The notes under the pieces are model-generated. The model did no database searches, had not been told where the DNA came from, and saw only the letters and a list, made by a program, of their open reading frames with translations. Below, piece after piece: positions 33,486-42,426 of a stretch of DNA of 64,000 nucleotides (position 1 is the stretch's first letter; the number at the start of each line of letters is the position of its first letter). Origin of the DNA: CAYRNY01 sp964425755 (GTDB lineage Bacteria > Chloroflexota > Anaerolineae > Aggregatilineales > Aggregatilineaceae); assembly GCA_964425755.1 (NCBI GenBank), contig CAYRNY010000010.1, positions 1 to 64,000 on the forward strand. The letters run 5' to 3'. The translations under genes and the position numbers were made by a program.

Positions 33486-34850
33486 ATGTCTGATATGTTT
33501 GACTACGCGCGCCAACAACGGCAGCAGCAGTCCGCGCCGCTGGCCGACCGGATGCGCCCGCGCAGTCTGGATGAGTTCGTCGGGCAGGAGCACATCATCG
33601 GCCCCGGTCGCCTGCTGCGCCGCGCGATCGAAGCCGACCAGTTCACGTCGATCATCCTGTGGGGGCCGCCGGGCACAGGCAAGACCGCGCTGGCGAACGT
33701 GATCGCCCACTCCACCAGCCGCCACTTCAGCCGCCTGAACGCGGTCACGGCGGGTATCAGCGATCTGCGCGAACTGATCGCCGCCGCCAAGGACCGGCTC
33801 GGCATGTACGGGCAGGGCACGGTGCTGTTTGTGGACGAGATCCACCGCTGGAACAAGGCCCAGCAGGACGGGCTGCTGCCGTATGTCGAGGATGGCACGG
33901 TGGTGCTGGTCGGCTCGACCACCGAGAACCCCTTTTTCTCGCTGGTGAACCCGTTGATCAGCCGCAGCCGCGTGTTTCAACTTAATCCCCTCAGCGAGCA
34001 GGACGTGTTCGAGTTGCTCTACCGCGCGCTCGATGACGAGGAACGCGGGCTGGGGTCCTTGCCGGTGAGGCTGGATGAGGACGCGGCGCGGCACCTGGCG
34101 CGCGTTTCCGGCGGGGATGCTCGCAGCGCCCTGAACGCGCTTGAGCTGGCGGTCAAGACCACGCCCCCGGACCAGGACGGGGTGATCCACATTGACCGGG
34201 ACGTGGCGGCGGAGAGCATCCAGCGGCGGGCGGTGCGCTACGATCGCGGCGGTGACGAGCATTACGACACGGTCAGCGCGTTTATCAAAAGCGTGCGCGG
34301 CTCGGACGTGGACGCGGCGCTGTACTGGATGGCAAAGATGCTGCACGCCGGGGAAGACCCACGCTTCATCTTGCGCCGGCTGTACATCCTCGCCAGCGAG
34401 GATATCGGCATGGCCGACCCGCAAGGATTGGTTGTTGTCGCGGCGGCGGCGCAGGCGTTCGAGTGGGTCGGGATGCCGGAAGGGGCGTATTTCCTCTCGC
34501 ACGCGTGCATCTACCTCGCCACCGCGCCGAAATCCAACAGCGCGGGCGCGATCTGGCAGGCGCTGGATCACATCGAGCAGCACGGGGCCGGGCCGGTCCC
34601 GCCCTACCTGCGCGACAAGACCGACAGCTTTCGCGGCCCCGCGCAGGAGAATTACCGGCGCGCGATGGAAGAGGCCACCGGCGAGCGCGGGCAGTACCGC
34701 TATCCCCACGCGTATCCGGGCGGTTGGGTCGCACAGCACTACCTGCCGCCGGGCATGGAGCCGCCGGGCTGGTACCACCCGAAGGATATCGGCTACGAGC
34801 GCGAGGTCAGGCGGCGGCTGGAGAATCTGGGGCAGGCGGAAGATGATTAG
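33486..34850 (+). CDS. rarA: Replication-associated recombination protein A (RarA/MgsA)
   Basis: A 454-residue AAA+ ATPase that acts at stalled replication forks. Walker A is G-P-P-G-T-G-K-T at residues 60-67, and Walker B is V-L-F-V-D-E-I-H near 113-120. The sensor 1 region is G-S-T-T-E-N-P-F-F. The C-terminal tetramerisation region has the family block G-M-P-E-G-A-Y-F-L-S-H-A-C-I-Y-L-A, and the terminal Y-P-H-A-Y-P-G-G-W-V-A-Q-H-Y-L-P is diagnostic. GGAGAGG lies before the ATG. It is not in an operon with the MurF-Alr gene (113-base gap). Confidence 0.96.
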   Translation: MSDMFDYARQQRQQQSAPLADRMRPRSLDEFVGQEHIIGPGRLLRRAIEADQFTSIILWGPPGTGKTALANVIAHSTSRHFSRLNAVTAGISDLRELIAAAKDRLGMYGQGTVLFVDEIHRWNKAQQDGLLPYVEDGTVVLVGSTTENPFFSLVNPLISRSRVFQLNPLSEQDVFELLYRALDDEERGLGSLPVRLDEDAARHLARVSGGDARSALNALELAVKTTPPDQDGVIHIDRDVAAESIQRRAVRYDRGGDEHYDTVSAFIKSVRGSDVDAALYWMAKMLHAGEDPRFILRRLYILASEDIGMADPQGLVVVAAAAQAFEWVGMPEGAYFLSHACIYLATAPKSNSAGAIWQALDHIEQHGAGPVPPYLRDKTDSFRGPAQENYRRAMEEATGERGQYRYPHAYPGGWVAQHYLPPGMEPPGWYHPKDIGYEREVRRRLENLGQAEDD

Positions 34851-35127
34851 CAGGGCGAAGGGTCACCGGCGGCGAGGGGAGCGAAGCACGTCTGTTGCAG
34901 CACGATTCACCCTTTCGGCGCGACTAAACTAAACGAACGCGGTTATATAGCCGTGTGTTGGATGTTTGGTTTGCGCTAGACTTGTTGTTTCGAAACCAAT
35001 GTACTATTTATGTTGTATCCAAAATGGCATAAACTTGGCGCGTTGCGCTAACCGGCCAATCGGCCTGTTACCGCTTTTTACGTGTGGGGTGACATGGGAC
35101 GCGTCATTATGTTAGGAGTAATGATCG

Positions 35128-36123
35128 ATGCAGTATCGTATGCTGGGCCAGACGGATATCGCGATCTCAACAGTGGGGGTGGGATTCTGGGCGGTAGCCG
35201 ATCCGGCCATGTGGGGCGCGCAGGACGAACAGGACGCGATCGCCGCTGTGCAGGCCGCGCTTGACCTGGGGATGAACTTTTTCGACACGGCGGAAGGCTA
35301 CGGTGACGGTCACTCCGAGGAGCTGCTGGGTCGCGCGCTGGGCCAGCGCCGCAGCGAGGCGGTCATCGCGTCCAAAGTCGCGCCGCAACACCTCGCGCCG
35401 GATGACCTGGTCGCCGCGTGTGAGGCGAGCCTGCGCCGCCTGAACACGGATTACCTCGACCTGTACCAGATCCACTGGCCCAACCGCGATATCCCGCTGT
35501 CCGATTCGCTCGGTGCGCTGGAACGGCTGCGCGAGCAGGGCAAAGTCCGCGCGATCGGCGTGAGCAACTTCGGCGTGGGCGACCTGCTCGACACGATCGC
35601 GCTGGCGCGCATTGAGGCCAACCAACTGCCGTATAGCCTGCTGTTCCGCGCCATTGAGAACGCGATCATGCCGCTGTGCGCAGAGAACGCGATCAGTGTG
35701 CTGGCGTATTCCCCGCTGCTGCACGGCTTGCTGTCCGGCAAATATGACTCGATCGACGACCTGCCGTCCGAACGGCAGCGCACGCGCCATTTTGCCGGGA
35801 CGCGCCCGCTGGCCCGGCATGGCGAATCCGGCGCGGAAGCCGAACTCGCCGCCGCGCTGGACGGCATCCGCGCGATTGCCGCCCGCTGCGACATGACGAT
35901 GGCCCAGTTGGCATTGGCATGGATCGCGCACCAGCCCGGCGTCACGTCGGTGATCGCGGGCGCGCGCAATCCGCAGCAGGTGCAGCAGAACGCGATCGCG
36001 TCCGACATCATGCTGGACGGCGAGACGATCGTCGCGCTGAGCCACGCCACCGCCGGACTCAAAGCGGCGCTGGGGCCGAACCCTGACATGTGGCAAGGCG
36101 TTATGGATTCGCGTTACTGCTAG
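35128..36123 (+). CDS. Aldo/keto reductase
   Basis: A 331-residue member of the aldo/keto reductase superfamily. F-F-D-T-A-E-G-Y-G near residue 51 gives the Asp and Tyr, A-S-K-V-A near 81 the Lys, and Y-Q-I-H-W-P-N near 113 the His. I-A-G-A-R-N-P-Q-Q near 275 binds the cofactor phosphate. It belongs to the broad-substrate group (GSP69/YdhF-like); the physiological substrate is not visible. AGGAG ten bases before the ATG sets the start. The 277-base upstream gap is AT-rich and probably holds its promoter. It is convergent with the YcaQ-like gene nine bases away. Confidence 0.9.
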   Translation: MQYRMLGQTDIAISTVGVGFWAVADPAMWGAQDEQDAIAAVQAALDLGMNFFDTAEGYGDGHSEELLGRALGQRRSEAVIASKVAPQHLAPDDLVAACEASLRRLNTDYLDLYQIHWPNRDIPLSDSLGALERLREQGKVRAIGVSNFGVGDLLDTIALARIEANQLPYSLLFRAIENAIMPLCAENAISVLAYSPLLHGLLSGKYDSIDDLPSERQRTRHFAGTRPLARHGESGAEAELAAALDGIRAIAARCDMTMAQLALAWIAHQPGVTSVIAGARNPQQVQQNAIASDIMLDGETIVALSHATAGLKAALGPNPDMWQGVMDSRYC

Positions 36124-36132
36124 CGCCGCCGC

Positions 36133-37377
36133 CTACAGCTCCGCAAGTAGCTTCTCTCCAAAATCAGCCGGATCGCTGCGCTTGATCACCACGTCATGCG
36201 CGCCGTGCCACGCCAGGAAGTCGCGCAGCGTCGCCGCGATCGCTTCGATCAGTTCATCAGCGGGTGCGATGCCCGGCTCAAGATACAGCGCCTTGAGGAT
36301 CAGCGTGCCGGTCTTGCGATCCAGCTTGGGATCGAAGCGCCCGACCAGGCGGTCGCGGTGCAGGATCGGCAGGCAGTAGTAGCCCCAGATGCGCTTGGCC
36401 TTCGGGCGGTAGGCTTCCAATGTCTGGCGGAAGCCCCATAACTGCTCGTCGCGGCCCTTGGTCCAGAAGAGGTTGTCGAACGGGTTGAGGAACGTGGTAC
36501 GCGCCGCCGTGATCGCGCCCTCGGCGGCTTGCGCGAGCACGGGCAGGTTGTCGCGGTGCACGAGGCAGGTCTGCGGCGTGCCGCCAACGGTTTCCACCTC
36601 CACCGGGACGAGTGCTCCCGCCGCGACGAGCGCTTCGATCACCGGCCCCGCCTCCGTGCGTTTGAGGTACGCGTAGTCCGCGATGTGCTTGTCCGTGCCG
36701 ATGCCTGCCGCCCGTGCGGCTTGTTCCACGCGCCAGCGCAGCGTTTCCTCGGTGGTGGGGGGCGTGGTGTCCACCCAGTCCGGCAGCACGCGCTCTGGCA
36801 GGTCGTAGACGCGCTGGAAGTTCTGGCGCTCCGCGATCATCAGTTCGCCCCGGTTGTAGAGGTATTCGAGCGCGAGCTTGGCAGGCTTCCAGTCCCACCA
36901 GGTGCCGCCTTTCTGACCGTCGTGCTGGAAGTCCGCCGATCGCAGCCCGCCTTCCTGCTCGATGCGCTGGCGCACGTGGGCCACGACGGGGCGGTTCTCC
37001 GGGGCCTCACCCCAGGGCTGGCGCCATCCGCCGCCGTTGCGGTAATAACGCATGGTGTCGATGTGCCAGCGGTAGTCGCGCAGCGGGATGATGCTCGCCG
37101 CGTGCATCCAGTACTCGAAGAGGCGGCGCTGCGCCGGGTCGTAGAGCAGCGCGTCGACTGTCGCCGGGTCGTATTGTCCCAGGTGGCTCCACAGCGTGAC
37201 GTAATGGCTGCGGCGCACCATTTGCAGCGTGTCGATCTGCACGCAGCCCAGCCGCGTGATGGTGTCCATGATCTGGTCGGGGGTAGGGTCGGGTTCCGCG
37301 CCGTTGGGCGTGGTGAGTTGCTGCGCGTGCAGCGCCAGCGTGCGCGCGACGTGTGCGGGGTAGGTGGTGGTGGTCAT
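36133..37377 (-). CDS. YcaQ-like winged-helix DNA glycosylase family protein
   Basis: A 414-residue protein of the YcaQ / crosslink-repair glycosylase (HTH_42) family. Typical segments are L-G-C-V-Q-I-D-T-L near residue 43, R-S-H-Y-V-T-L-W-S near 56, and W-M-H-A-A-S-I-I-P near 90. The C-terminal N-P-F-D-N-L-F-W-T-K-G-R and Y-C-L-P-I-L-H-R-D-R-L-V-G-R-F-D-P-K blocks are also present. Known members open abasic or crosslinked bases in DNA. The Q-I-D-T residues correspond to the motif thought important in YcaQ. GGAGG precedes the start at 37377. It is convergent with the aldo/keto reductase gene. Confidence 0.9.
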   Translation of the reverse strand: MTTTTYPAHVARTLALHAQQLTTPNGAEPDPTPDQIMDTITRLGCVQIDTLQMVRRSHYVTLWSHLGQYDPATVDALLYDPAQRRLFEYWMHAASIIPLRDYRWHIDTMRYYRNGGGWRQPWGEAPENRPVVAHVRQRIEQEGGLRSADFQHDGQKGGTWWDWKPAKLALEYLYNRGELMIAERQNFQRVYDLPERVLPDWVDTTPPTTEETLRWRVEQAARAAGIGTDKHIADYAYLKRTEAGPVIEALVAAGALVPVEVETVGGTPQTCLVHRDNLPVLAQAAEGAITAARTTFLNPFDNLFWTKGRDEQLWGFRQTLEAYRPKAKRIWGYYCLPILHRDRLVGRFDPKLDRKTGTLILKALYLEPGIAPADELIEAIAATLRDFLAWHGAHDVVIKRSDPADFGEKLLAEL

Positions 37378-37640
37378 GCTGGCCTCCGGGTGGCATCCAT
37401 GAACCGGTGTTGAATGCGCTCAGTTTAGCACAGGTGTTCGGTCCTGGCAACAGATTCGCGCGCGGTCCCAGGGCAAACGCACCCAACCGGGGTGTGTGCT
37501 GGGACGCGGGTGGCGCGGAGCCGGAGTCTGGCGGTATGATTGGCGCAATGTGTTTTGTCGCGCGTCACCGTACAGCGCCGGACCGCATACCAGGCACCGG
37601 CGGTGATCCACGTGCAGCCAGCAGACAAGCGAGGAAGAAG

Positions 37641-38450
37641 ATGAACGAGCAGTCGCCGTTTTTGGTCGCGCCCTATGCGGCGCTGGCGGGGGTTTATGAA
37701 GCTGCCGGGTTCGCCGACTACACCAGGAACACCGTGCTGAGCTACGTCAATCACGCGCAGACGCTCGACTTTGCCGGGCGCCGGATCATCGACCTGGGTT
37801 GCGGCACGGGCGTGGCGAGTTGGCTGCTGGCAGCGCGCGGGTTCCGCGTGACCGGTGTCGACAGCAGCCCGCACATGATCGCCCAGGCCGAGGCGCGGGA
37901 ACAGGATCAGGGCGCGGACGAGCCCAGCACGCTAGAAGGGCCGGACTTCGTGCACGAGGACATGCGCACGCTTGACATCCCGGCGGGCACGGTTGATATG
38001 GTGCTGGCGCTGGACGGCGTGTTCAACCTGCTCCTCAGTCCCGGTGATGTGCAGCGCATGTTTTCGCGCGTGGCGGACTGGCTGGGGCCGGAGCGTTTCT
38101 TCATTTTCGACGTGTGGACGATCACCGGGCTGGCGAGGCTGTGGGGCACGGGCGACCGCGTGATCTACGACAACCACGCGGACTTGCTGGTCCTGGCGCG
38201 GCACGATTTCAGCTACGAGGCGCTGGCCGTCACCACGCGCTACACGATCTTGCAGCGCGGGCCGGACGGTTGGACGCGGCACGACGAGGTGCACAAAACG
38301 CGCAGCTTCCCGCTGCAAGGCATCGCGCGCACATTGGAGCGCAGCGGGTTTGAAGTGCTCGCGCTGGTCACGCCGGAGTTGCAGCCGTTTGATGTCGAAA
38401 ACGATGCGTATGGACGCGCGGTGTTCATGGCGAGGCGGGCCAACGCGTGA
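37641..38450 (+). CDS. SAM-dependent class I methyltransferase
   Basis: A 269-residue protein. Motif I is I-I-D-L-G-C-G-T-G-V-A near residue 50. V-T-G-V-D-S-S-P-H-M near 72 gives the acidic ribose-binding position, and V-D-M-V-L-A-L-D-G-V-F-N-L-L near 117 is motif IV. The C-terminal part (F-I-F-D-V-W-T-I-T-G-L) resembles the TehB/UbiE-like group with a cupin-like extension. GAGGAAGAAG sits before the ATG at 37641; the long open frame upstream to 37353 does not look coding. The substrate is unknown. The gene stands alone between divergent and convergent neighbours. Confidence 0.88.
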   Translation: MNEQSPFLVAPYAALAGVYEAAGFADYTRNTVLSYVNHAQTLDFAGRRIIDLGCGTGVASWLLAARGFRVTGVDSSPHMIAQAEAREQDQGADEPSTLEGPDFVHEDMRTLDIPAGTVDMVLALDGVFNLLLSPGDVQRMFSRVADWLGPERFFIFDVWTITGLARLWGTGDRVIYDNHADLLVLARHDFSYEALAVTTRYTILQRGPDGWTRHDEVHKTRSFPLQGIARTLERSGFEVLALVTPELQPFDVENDAYGRAVFMARRANA

Positions 38451-38468
38451 CCCGGCGTGCAGGGTGCG

Positions 38469-38921
38469 TCACGGCGCGGCGTCGCTGCCCGGTTTTTCCC
38501 ACATCTGGATCCTGATCGCGTCCACCGTGCCCGGCTCGACGCGCGTGGTGGTCGCGTCCACCCATTCCCCGGTGCGGCCCCCCAGCAGCCCGGCCTGAAC
38601 CAGCGCCTGCTGGAGGATGATCCCGGCTTCCTGGGGATCGGGTGGGGCGTCCTTGTGGTGCAGGATCGTGATCGAAACCCCGCGCTTGCCCGTCGCCGGG
38701 GGGAAGCCGCTATCCTTCGCCAGCCAGGTCAAGAGCTTAGCCCAACGCATGACGGTTCTCTCGGCGTGTTCATCGCGCACCAGCGGCGGGAACGGCGCTT
38801 CAATCGACAGGTTCAACGCGGCCCGGCGGCGGCCTTCCTCGCGCAAGATGGCATCGCGCAGGTGTTCAAGTTCTTCATCGGTCACGTCGTGCAGCAGGTG
38901 TTCGAGTGCGTCGCGCGTCAT
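38469..38921 (-). CDS. Conserved-looking hypothetical protein
   Basis: A 150-residue soluble protein beginning M-T-R-D-A-L-E-H-L-L-H-D, with an N-terminal charged helix (about residues 5-35) and an alpha/beta remainder containing R-G-V-S-I-T-I-L-H-H-K-D and D-A-I-R-I-Q-M-W-E. No signal peptide, membrane segment or catalytic motif is visible. GGGGGA precedes the ATG. The family is not recognised. It is convergent with the methyltransferase gene 18 bases away. Confidence 0.65.
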   Translation of the reverse strand: MTRDALEHLLHDVTDEELEHLRDAILREEGRRRAALNLSIEAPFPPLVRDEHAERTVMRWAKLLTWLAKDSGFPPATGKRGVSITILHHKDAPPDPQEAGIILQQALVQAGLLGGRTGEWVDATTTRVEPGTVDAIRIQMWEKPGSDAAP

Positions 38922-39030
38922 CGCTTGTGATCCCCCAACGGATGTTCAAACAAAACAGGCGCAAAACAGACTACAGCCGCAGCGTAGCATAAGCCTTTGC
39001 CGGGCGCAATCCGCCGTCTTTCTGATCGGC

Positions 39031-39174
39031 ATGTTCCAGCTTTGGGTAGGCGTGCTGCTGGCGCTGGTCGTGATCGCCTTGTTCCGCGAGACGCTGTTCC
39101 CGCCCGCGCTGGAAGACGAGATCGCGGCCTACGAAGGGGCGCTGAGCGGCGCGAAGCTGAACACCAGCTCGTAA
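39031..39174 (+). CDS. Possible small single-pass membrane protein
   Basis: A 47-codon frame starting M-F-Q-L-W-V-G-V with one strong hydrophobic stretch (L-L-A-L-V-V-I-A-L-F) and a polar tail. It overlaps the 3' end of the DM13-like gene by 46 bases on the opposite strand, and no good ribosome site is seen. It is listed because the hydrophobic pattern is coherent, but it may not be real. Confidence 0.25.
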   Translation: MFQLWVGVLLALVVIALFRETLFPPALEDEIAAYEGALSGAKLNTSS

Positions 39175-39788
39175 CGCGCGTCGTATAGCACGATGCTGCC
39201 TTCGGTGTAGTTCTCGATGTTGAACGTCGGGTCTTCGATCGGGTAGTTCTGGTTGCCCTGGTTGCCCTTCAGTGGCCCGAGGTCGATCTCAAGCTGCGGG
39301 GCCTGGTCGAGTTCCTCTTTGGTGCTGGGGCGGGGATACGCGCTCAACAGCACGTGGAGTTCCGGCCCCTGGATCGCGTCGAGGTTCTCCAGGCGCACGA
39401 TTGTACGCCCGTCGGAGAGCCGGTAAATGCTGGCCGTCCCTTCCGCCTCGCGGATCGCGCTCAGGCGCACGAAGTTACCGCTCAGCAGTTCCTCGACGAG
39501 CTGCGGGTTTGGGTCGACTGCGGGCAGGTTGGGTTCTTCGATGTCGTTCGGCGGCTCCAGCCGCGCCGCGACGAGGTCGATCGCCATCTGGCGGCTGGTC
39601 TCGTACAGGTCGAGGTATTCGTCCTGCGCCTGCGTCGACAGGTCGTAGAACTCGTCCGGGAACGGCGCGACAACGGCCTCTTCCCTGATGTGCTCCCCGA
39701 ACTGGTCCAGCCACAGCGGCGAGAGCAACAACGCGATTACGATCAATGCGCCGAGGAACAGAACCCCCCAGGCCGGGCGTGTATTCAT
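39129..39788 (-). CDS. DM13-domain membrane-anchored protein without cysteine
   Basis: A 219-residue protein with an N-terminal membrane anchor (residues 8-26) and a helical spacer. A C-terminal DM13 domain is recognised from L-L-S-G-N-F-V, G-P-E-L-H-V-L-L-S, D-L-G-P-L-K-G-N-Q-G-N-Q-N-Y and I-V-L-Y-D-A-R-Y. DM13 domains normally carry a near-invariant Cys in the last block (V-V-I-W-C-type); here the position is Asp, and the protein has no Cys at all. A redox or heme role suggested for the family is thus unlikely in this copy. GGAG before the ATG at 39788 supports the start. The target is unknown; a structural, cell-surface role is the simplest guess. Confidence 0.8.
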   Translation of the reverse strand: MNTRPAWGVLFLGALIVIALLLSPLWLDQFGEHIREEAVVAPFPDEFYDLSTQAQDEYLDLYETSRQMAIDLVAARLEPPNDIEEPNLPAVDPNPQLVEELLSGNFVRLSAIREAEGTASIYRLSDGRTIVRLENLDAIQGPELHVLLSAYPRPSTKEELDQAPQLEIDLGPLKGNQGNQNYPIEDPTFNIENYTEGSIVLYDARYELVFSFAPLSAPS

Positions 39789-40029
39789 ACGGTGTGCTCC
39801 GATCAACGCGCGGCGACCGCGCGGAAATGACGTGCGACGATACGACTGCTGGCGCGATCATACCGCCGCCGGGCTGATTGGTCCAGCCGCGCCGGGCGGC
39901 TTCGGGCGTTTGTGCCGGTGCCCTGTTCCGCACCCCCGGAAAGTTGCCGCCACAGGTGGCATCCGGCATAATTCAGGTAAACGAATTGTGCCTGTGCACC
40001 ATGAGTGATTGTAGAATCCGCACCCAACC

Positions 40030-42411
40030 ATGCCCGACGAAAGCACATCGACCATGAGCGACGAGTTCGGATACAACTACTACGACGAAAACCAGTGGCC
40101 GAAAGTGCTGCAGCTTTACCTGACGATCTCGCAGTACCCGGTGCTGAGCCGCACCATCCGGCGGCGCATGCGCGAGGAGCTGTTCGCACGCGGCACCGTC
40201 ACGCCGGAGGCGTTCGAGGAGGAGGTGCGCCAGAAGGCGATCGCGTCCCAACGCCGGGAAGGGATCACCAACCCGCTGTACGAAGAATCGCCTGCTGACT
40301 GGGATAAGCGCGTGCGCTACATCCGCGCGCACCTGACCGACTTCTACTTTGCCTACAACCTGCCACACTCGCTGTTTGAGGAGATTCTCGCGGACGTGCT
40401 GCAGAGCCGCGTGCCGGATCGCGAGGTGCGCCTGACCTTCAACCCGGAGATCGCGCCCTGGGAACTGCTGTTCGCCGAGGGCGAGCGGTACGAAGCCATG
40501 CCGGAAGAGGAACGCACCAAAGTGCAGCATCACCTGCGCGAGATCATCGTCGTCTTGATCAAGGCGATGATCAGCGACGACCTGCAGTTCGTGCGGCTGG
40601 CGAAAGAGGTCTTCACGATCCAGGACCTGAAAGCGATCCGCGCGCGCCGCATCGGGCGCGGCAAGATCGGCGGCAAGGCGGCGGGGATGCTGCTGGCGTG
40701 GAAGCTGCTGCAGAACGCCGGGGCCAAGTCCGGGCTGGACCCTGGCCTGGTCACGATACCGGATTCGTATTATGTCGGGTCGGATGTGTTCTACGAGGTG
40801 CACGAACTCAACGGCTTCCACGCGATCATGAACCAGAAGTACAAGCCGCGCGAGGAGATCATCGCGGACGCACCTACGATCCGTGCCCGTTACGCGCAGG
40901 CCGAACTGCCGGAGTACATCGTGGAAGAGCTGCGCTTGCTGCTGGAGGATGTCGGCCCGACGCCGCTGATCTTCCGTTCGTCCAGCCTGCTCGAAGACAG
41001 CTTCGCGACCGCGTTCGCCGGCAAATACGACAGCTATTTCCTGCCCAACCAGGGCACGTTGGAAGAGAATCTCGCGGCGGCGAAAAACGCCCTGATGATG
41101 ATCTACGCCAGCACGCTCGGCCCGGACGCGTTGATCTATCGCCAGCGAATGGGGCTGGTGGACTTCGACGAGCGCATGGCGGTGCTGATCCAGAAGGTCG
41201 AGGGCCAGCACTACAAATCGCGTTTCTTTCCGCCGGTCGCGGGGGTTGGCTACAGCCGGAACCCGTTCCGCTGGAGTCCCATGATCCGGCGCGAGGATGG
41301 CCTGCTGCGCATCGTGTGCGGCCTGGGGACGCGCGCGGTGGACCGGTCCGGCGCGGATTACGCGCGCATCGTCGCGCTATCACACCCGCACCTGCGCCCG
41401 GAAACACGCGTCTCGCAGCTCCGGCGGTACTCGCAGCAGTTGATCGACACGATCAACCTGGCGTCGAACACGTTCGAGACGCTGCCGATCCGCGAGGTGA
41501 TCGACGCGGACTTCCCGCCGCTCAAACTGGTGGCGAGCCGGGATACCGGGCAGCACCTGGAGCGGTTTGTCACGCGGCCTTCGCTCGTCCATTCAGACGA
41601 GCTGGTCTTCACGTTCGACGGGCTGACCAGGGATCAAGGTTTCACCGCGACCATGCGTAATCTGCTGGCGTTTCTCGAAGAGTCCTACGAGTGCCCGGTC
41701 GATATCGAATACGCGATCAAGATCGCGCGCACGTATCCCCAGTTTGAGTTCACCGTCTCGCTGCTGCAGTGCCGCCCGCTGCGCGAACAGCAGCCAAACG
41801 TCAAGCGCCGCGTGCCGGACGATGTGCCGGCGCGTGACAAGGTGTTCTCCGCCAATCGCCTGATCCCGGATGGCGTGATCGAGCACGTGCGCTATATCGT
41901 GTACGTCAGGCCGGATGCGTATTACGCGCTGTCCGATCCGCAGCGGCGGATCGAGGTTGGCCGCGTGATCGGGCGCATCAACGAGCACCTGAAAGACGAG
42001 AACTTCATCCTGATCGGGCCGGGACGGTGGGGCACATCGGACCTGAACCTCGGCGTGAAAATCAGCTACGCGGACATCTTTAACACCCGCGCCTTGATCG
42101 AGGTGGCGTACCGCTTGCAGGGTGGGGTGGAGCCGGAGATGGCCTACGGTACGCACTTCTTCCAGGACCTGGTCGAGGCGAACATTTACCCGCTGGCTCT
42201 GTATCCCGATGACGAGGGCGTGATCTACGACTGGGGCTTCTTCAACAACGCGCCCAACAAGCTGCCGGAGATCGTGCCGGACGACGCGCGCCTGGCCGGT
42301 GTGATCACGGTGATCGACGTGCCCGCGTATCGCGACGGCAAGCTGCTGGAGATCGTCATGGACGGTGACAACGAGCGGGCACTGGGCTATCTGCGCTACT
42401 ACGACGATTAA
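40030..42411 (+). CDS. PEP/pyruvate-binding domain protein of unknown reaction
   Basis: A 793-residue soluble protein. The middle part holds a PEP-synthase/PPDK-type ATP-grasp nucleotide domain: I-G-G-K-A-A-G-M-L-L-A near residue 218 and L-I-F-R-S-S-S-L-L-E-D-S near 318. R-K-like basic residues for ATP follow, and N-P-F-R-W-S-P-M near 413. The swivelling phospho-His domain and the PEP-binding barrel of PPDK are absent. The N-terminal 200 residues and the C-terminal 250 (G-P-G-R-W-G-T-S-D-L-N-L-G) are family-specific. It could be a kinase or dikinase-like phosphotransferase acting on another partner. The start at 40030 is uncertain; an ATG eight codons later is possible. Confidence 0.8.
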   Translation: MPDESTSTMSDEFGYNYYDENQWPKVLQLYLTISQYPVLSRTIRRRMREELFARGTVTPEAFEEEVRQKAIASQRREGITNPLYEESPADWDKRVRYIRAHLTDFYFAYNLPHSLFEEILADVLQSRVPDREVRLTFNPEIAPWELLFAEGERYEAMPEEERTKVQHHLREIIVVLIKAMISDDLQFVRLAKEVFTIQDLKAIRARRIGRGKIGGKAAGMLLAWKLLQNAGAKSGLDPGLVTIPDSYYVGSDVFYEVHELNGFHAIMNQKYKPREEIIADAPTIRARYAQAELPEYIVEELRLLLEDVGPTPLIFRSSSLLEDSFATAFAGKYDSYFLPNQGTLEENLAAAKNALMMIYASTLGPDALIYRQRMGLVDFDERMAVLIQKVEGQHYKSRFFPPVAGVGYSRNPFRWSPMIRREDGLLRIVCGLGTRAVDRSGADYARIVALSHPHLRPETRVSQLRRYSQQLIDTINLASNTFETLPIREVIDADFPPLKLVASRDTGQHLERFVTRPSLVHSDELVFTFDGLTRDQGFTATMRNLLAFLEESYECPVDIEYAIKIARTYPQFEFTVSLLQCRPLREQQPNVKRRVPDDVPARDKVFSANRLIPDGVIEHVRYIVYVRPDAYYALSDPQRRIEVGRVIGRINEHLKDENFILIGPGRWGTSDLNLGVKISYADIFNTRALIEVAYRLQGGVEPEMAYGTHFFQDLVEANIYPLALYPDDEGVIYDWGFFNNAPNKLPEIVPDDARLAGVITVIDVPAYRDGKLLEIVMDGDNERALGYLRYYDD

Positions 42412-42426
42412 CCGGCCCGCTCGCGA

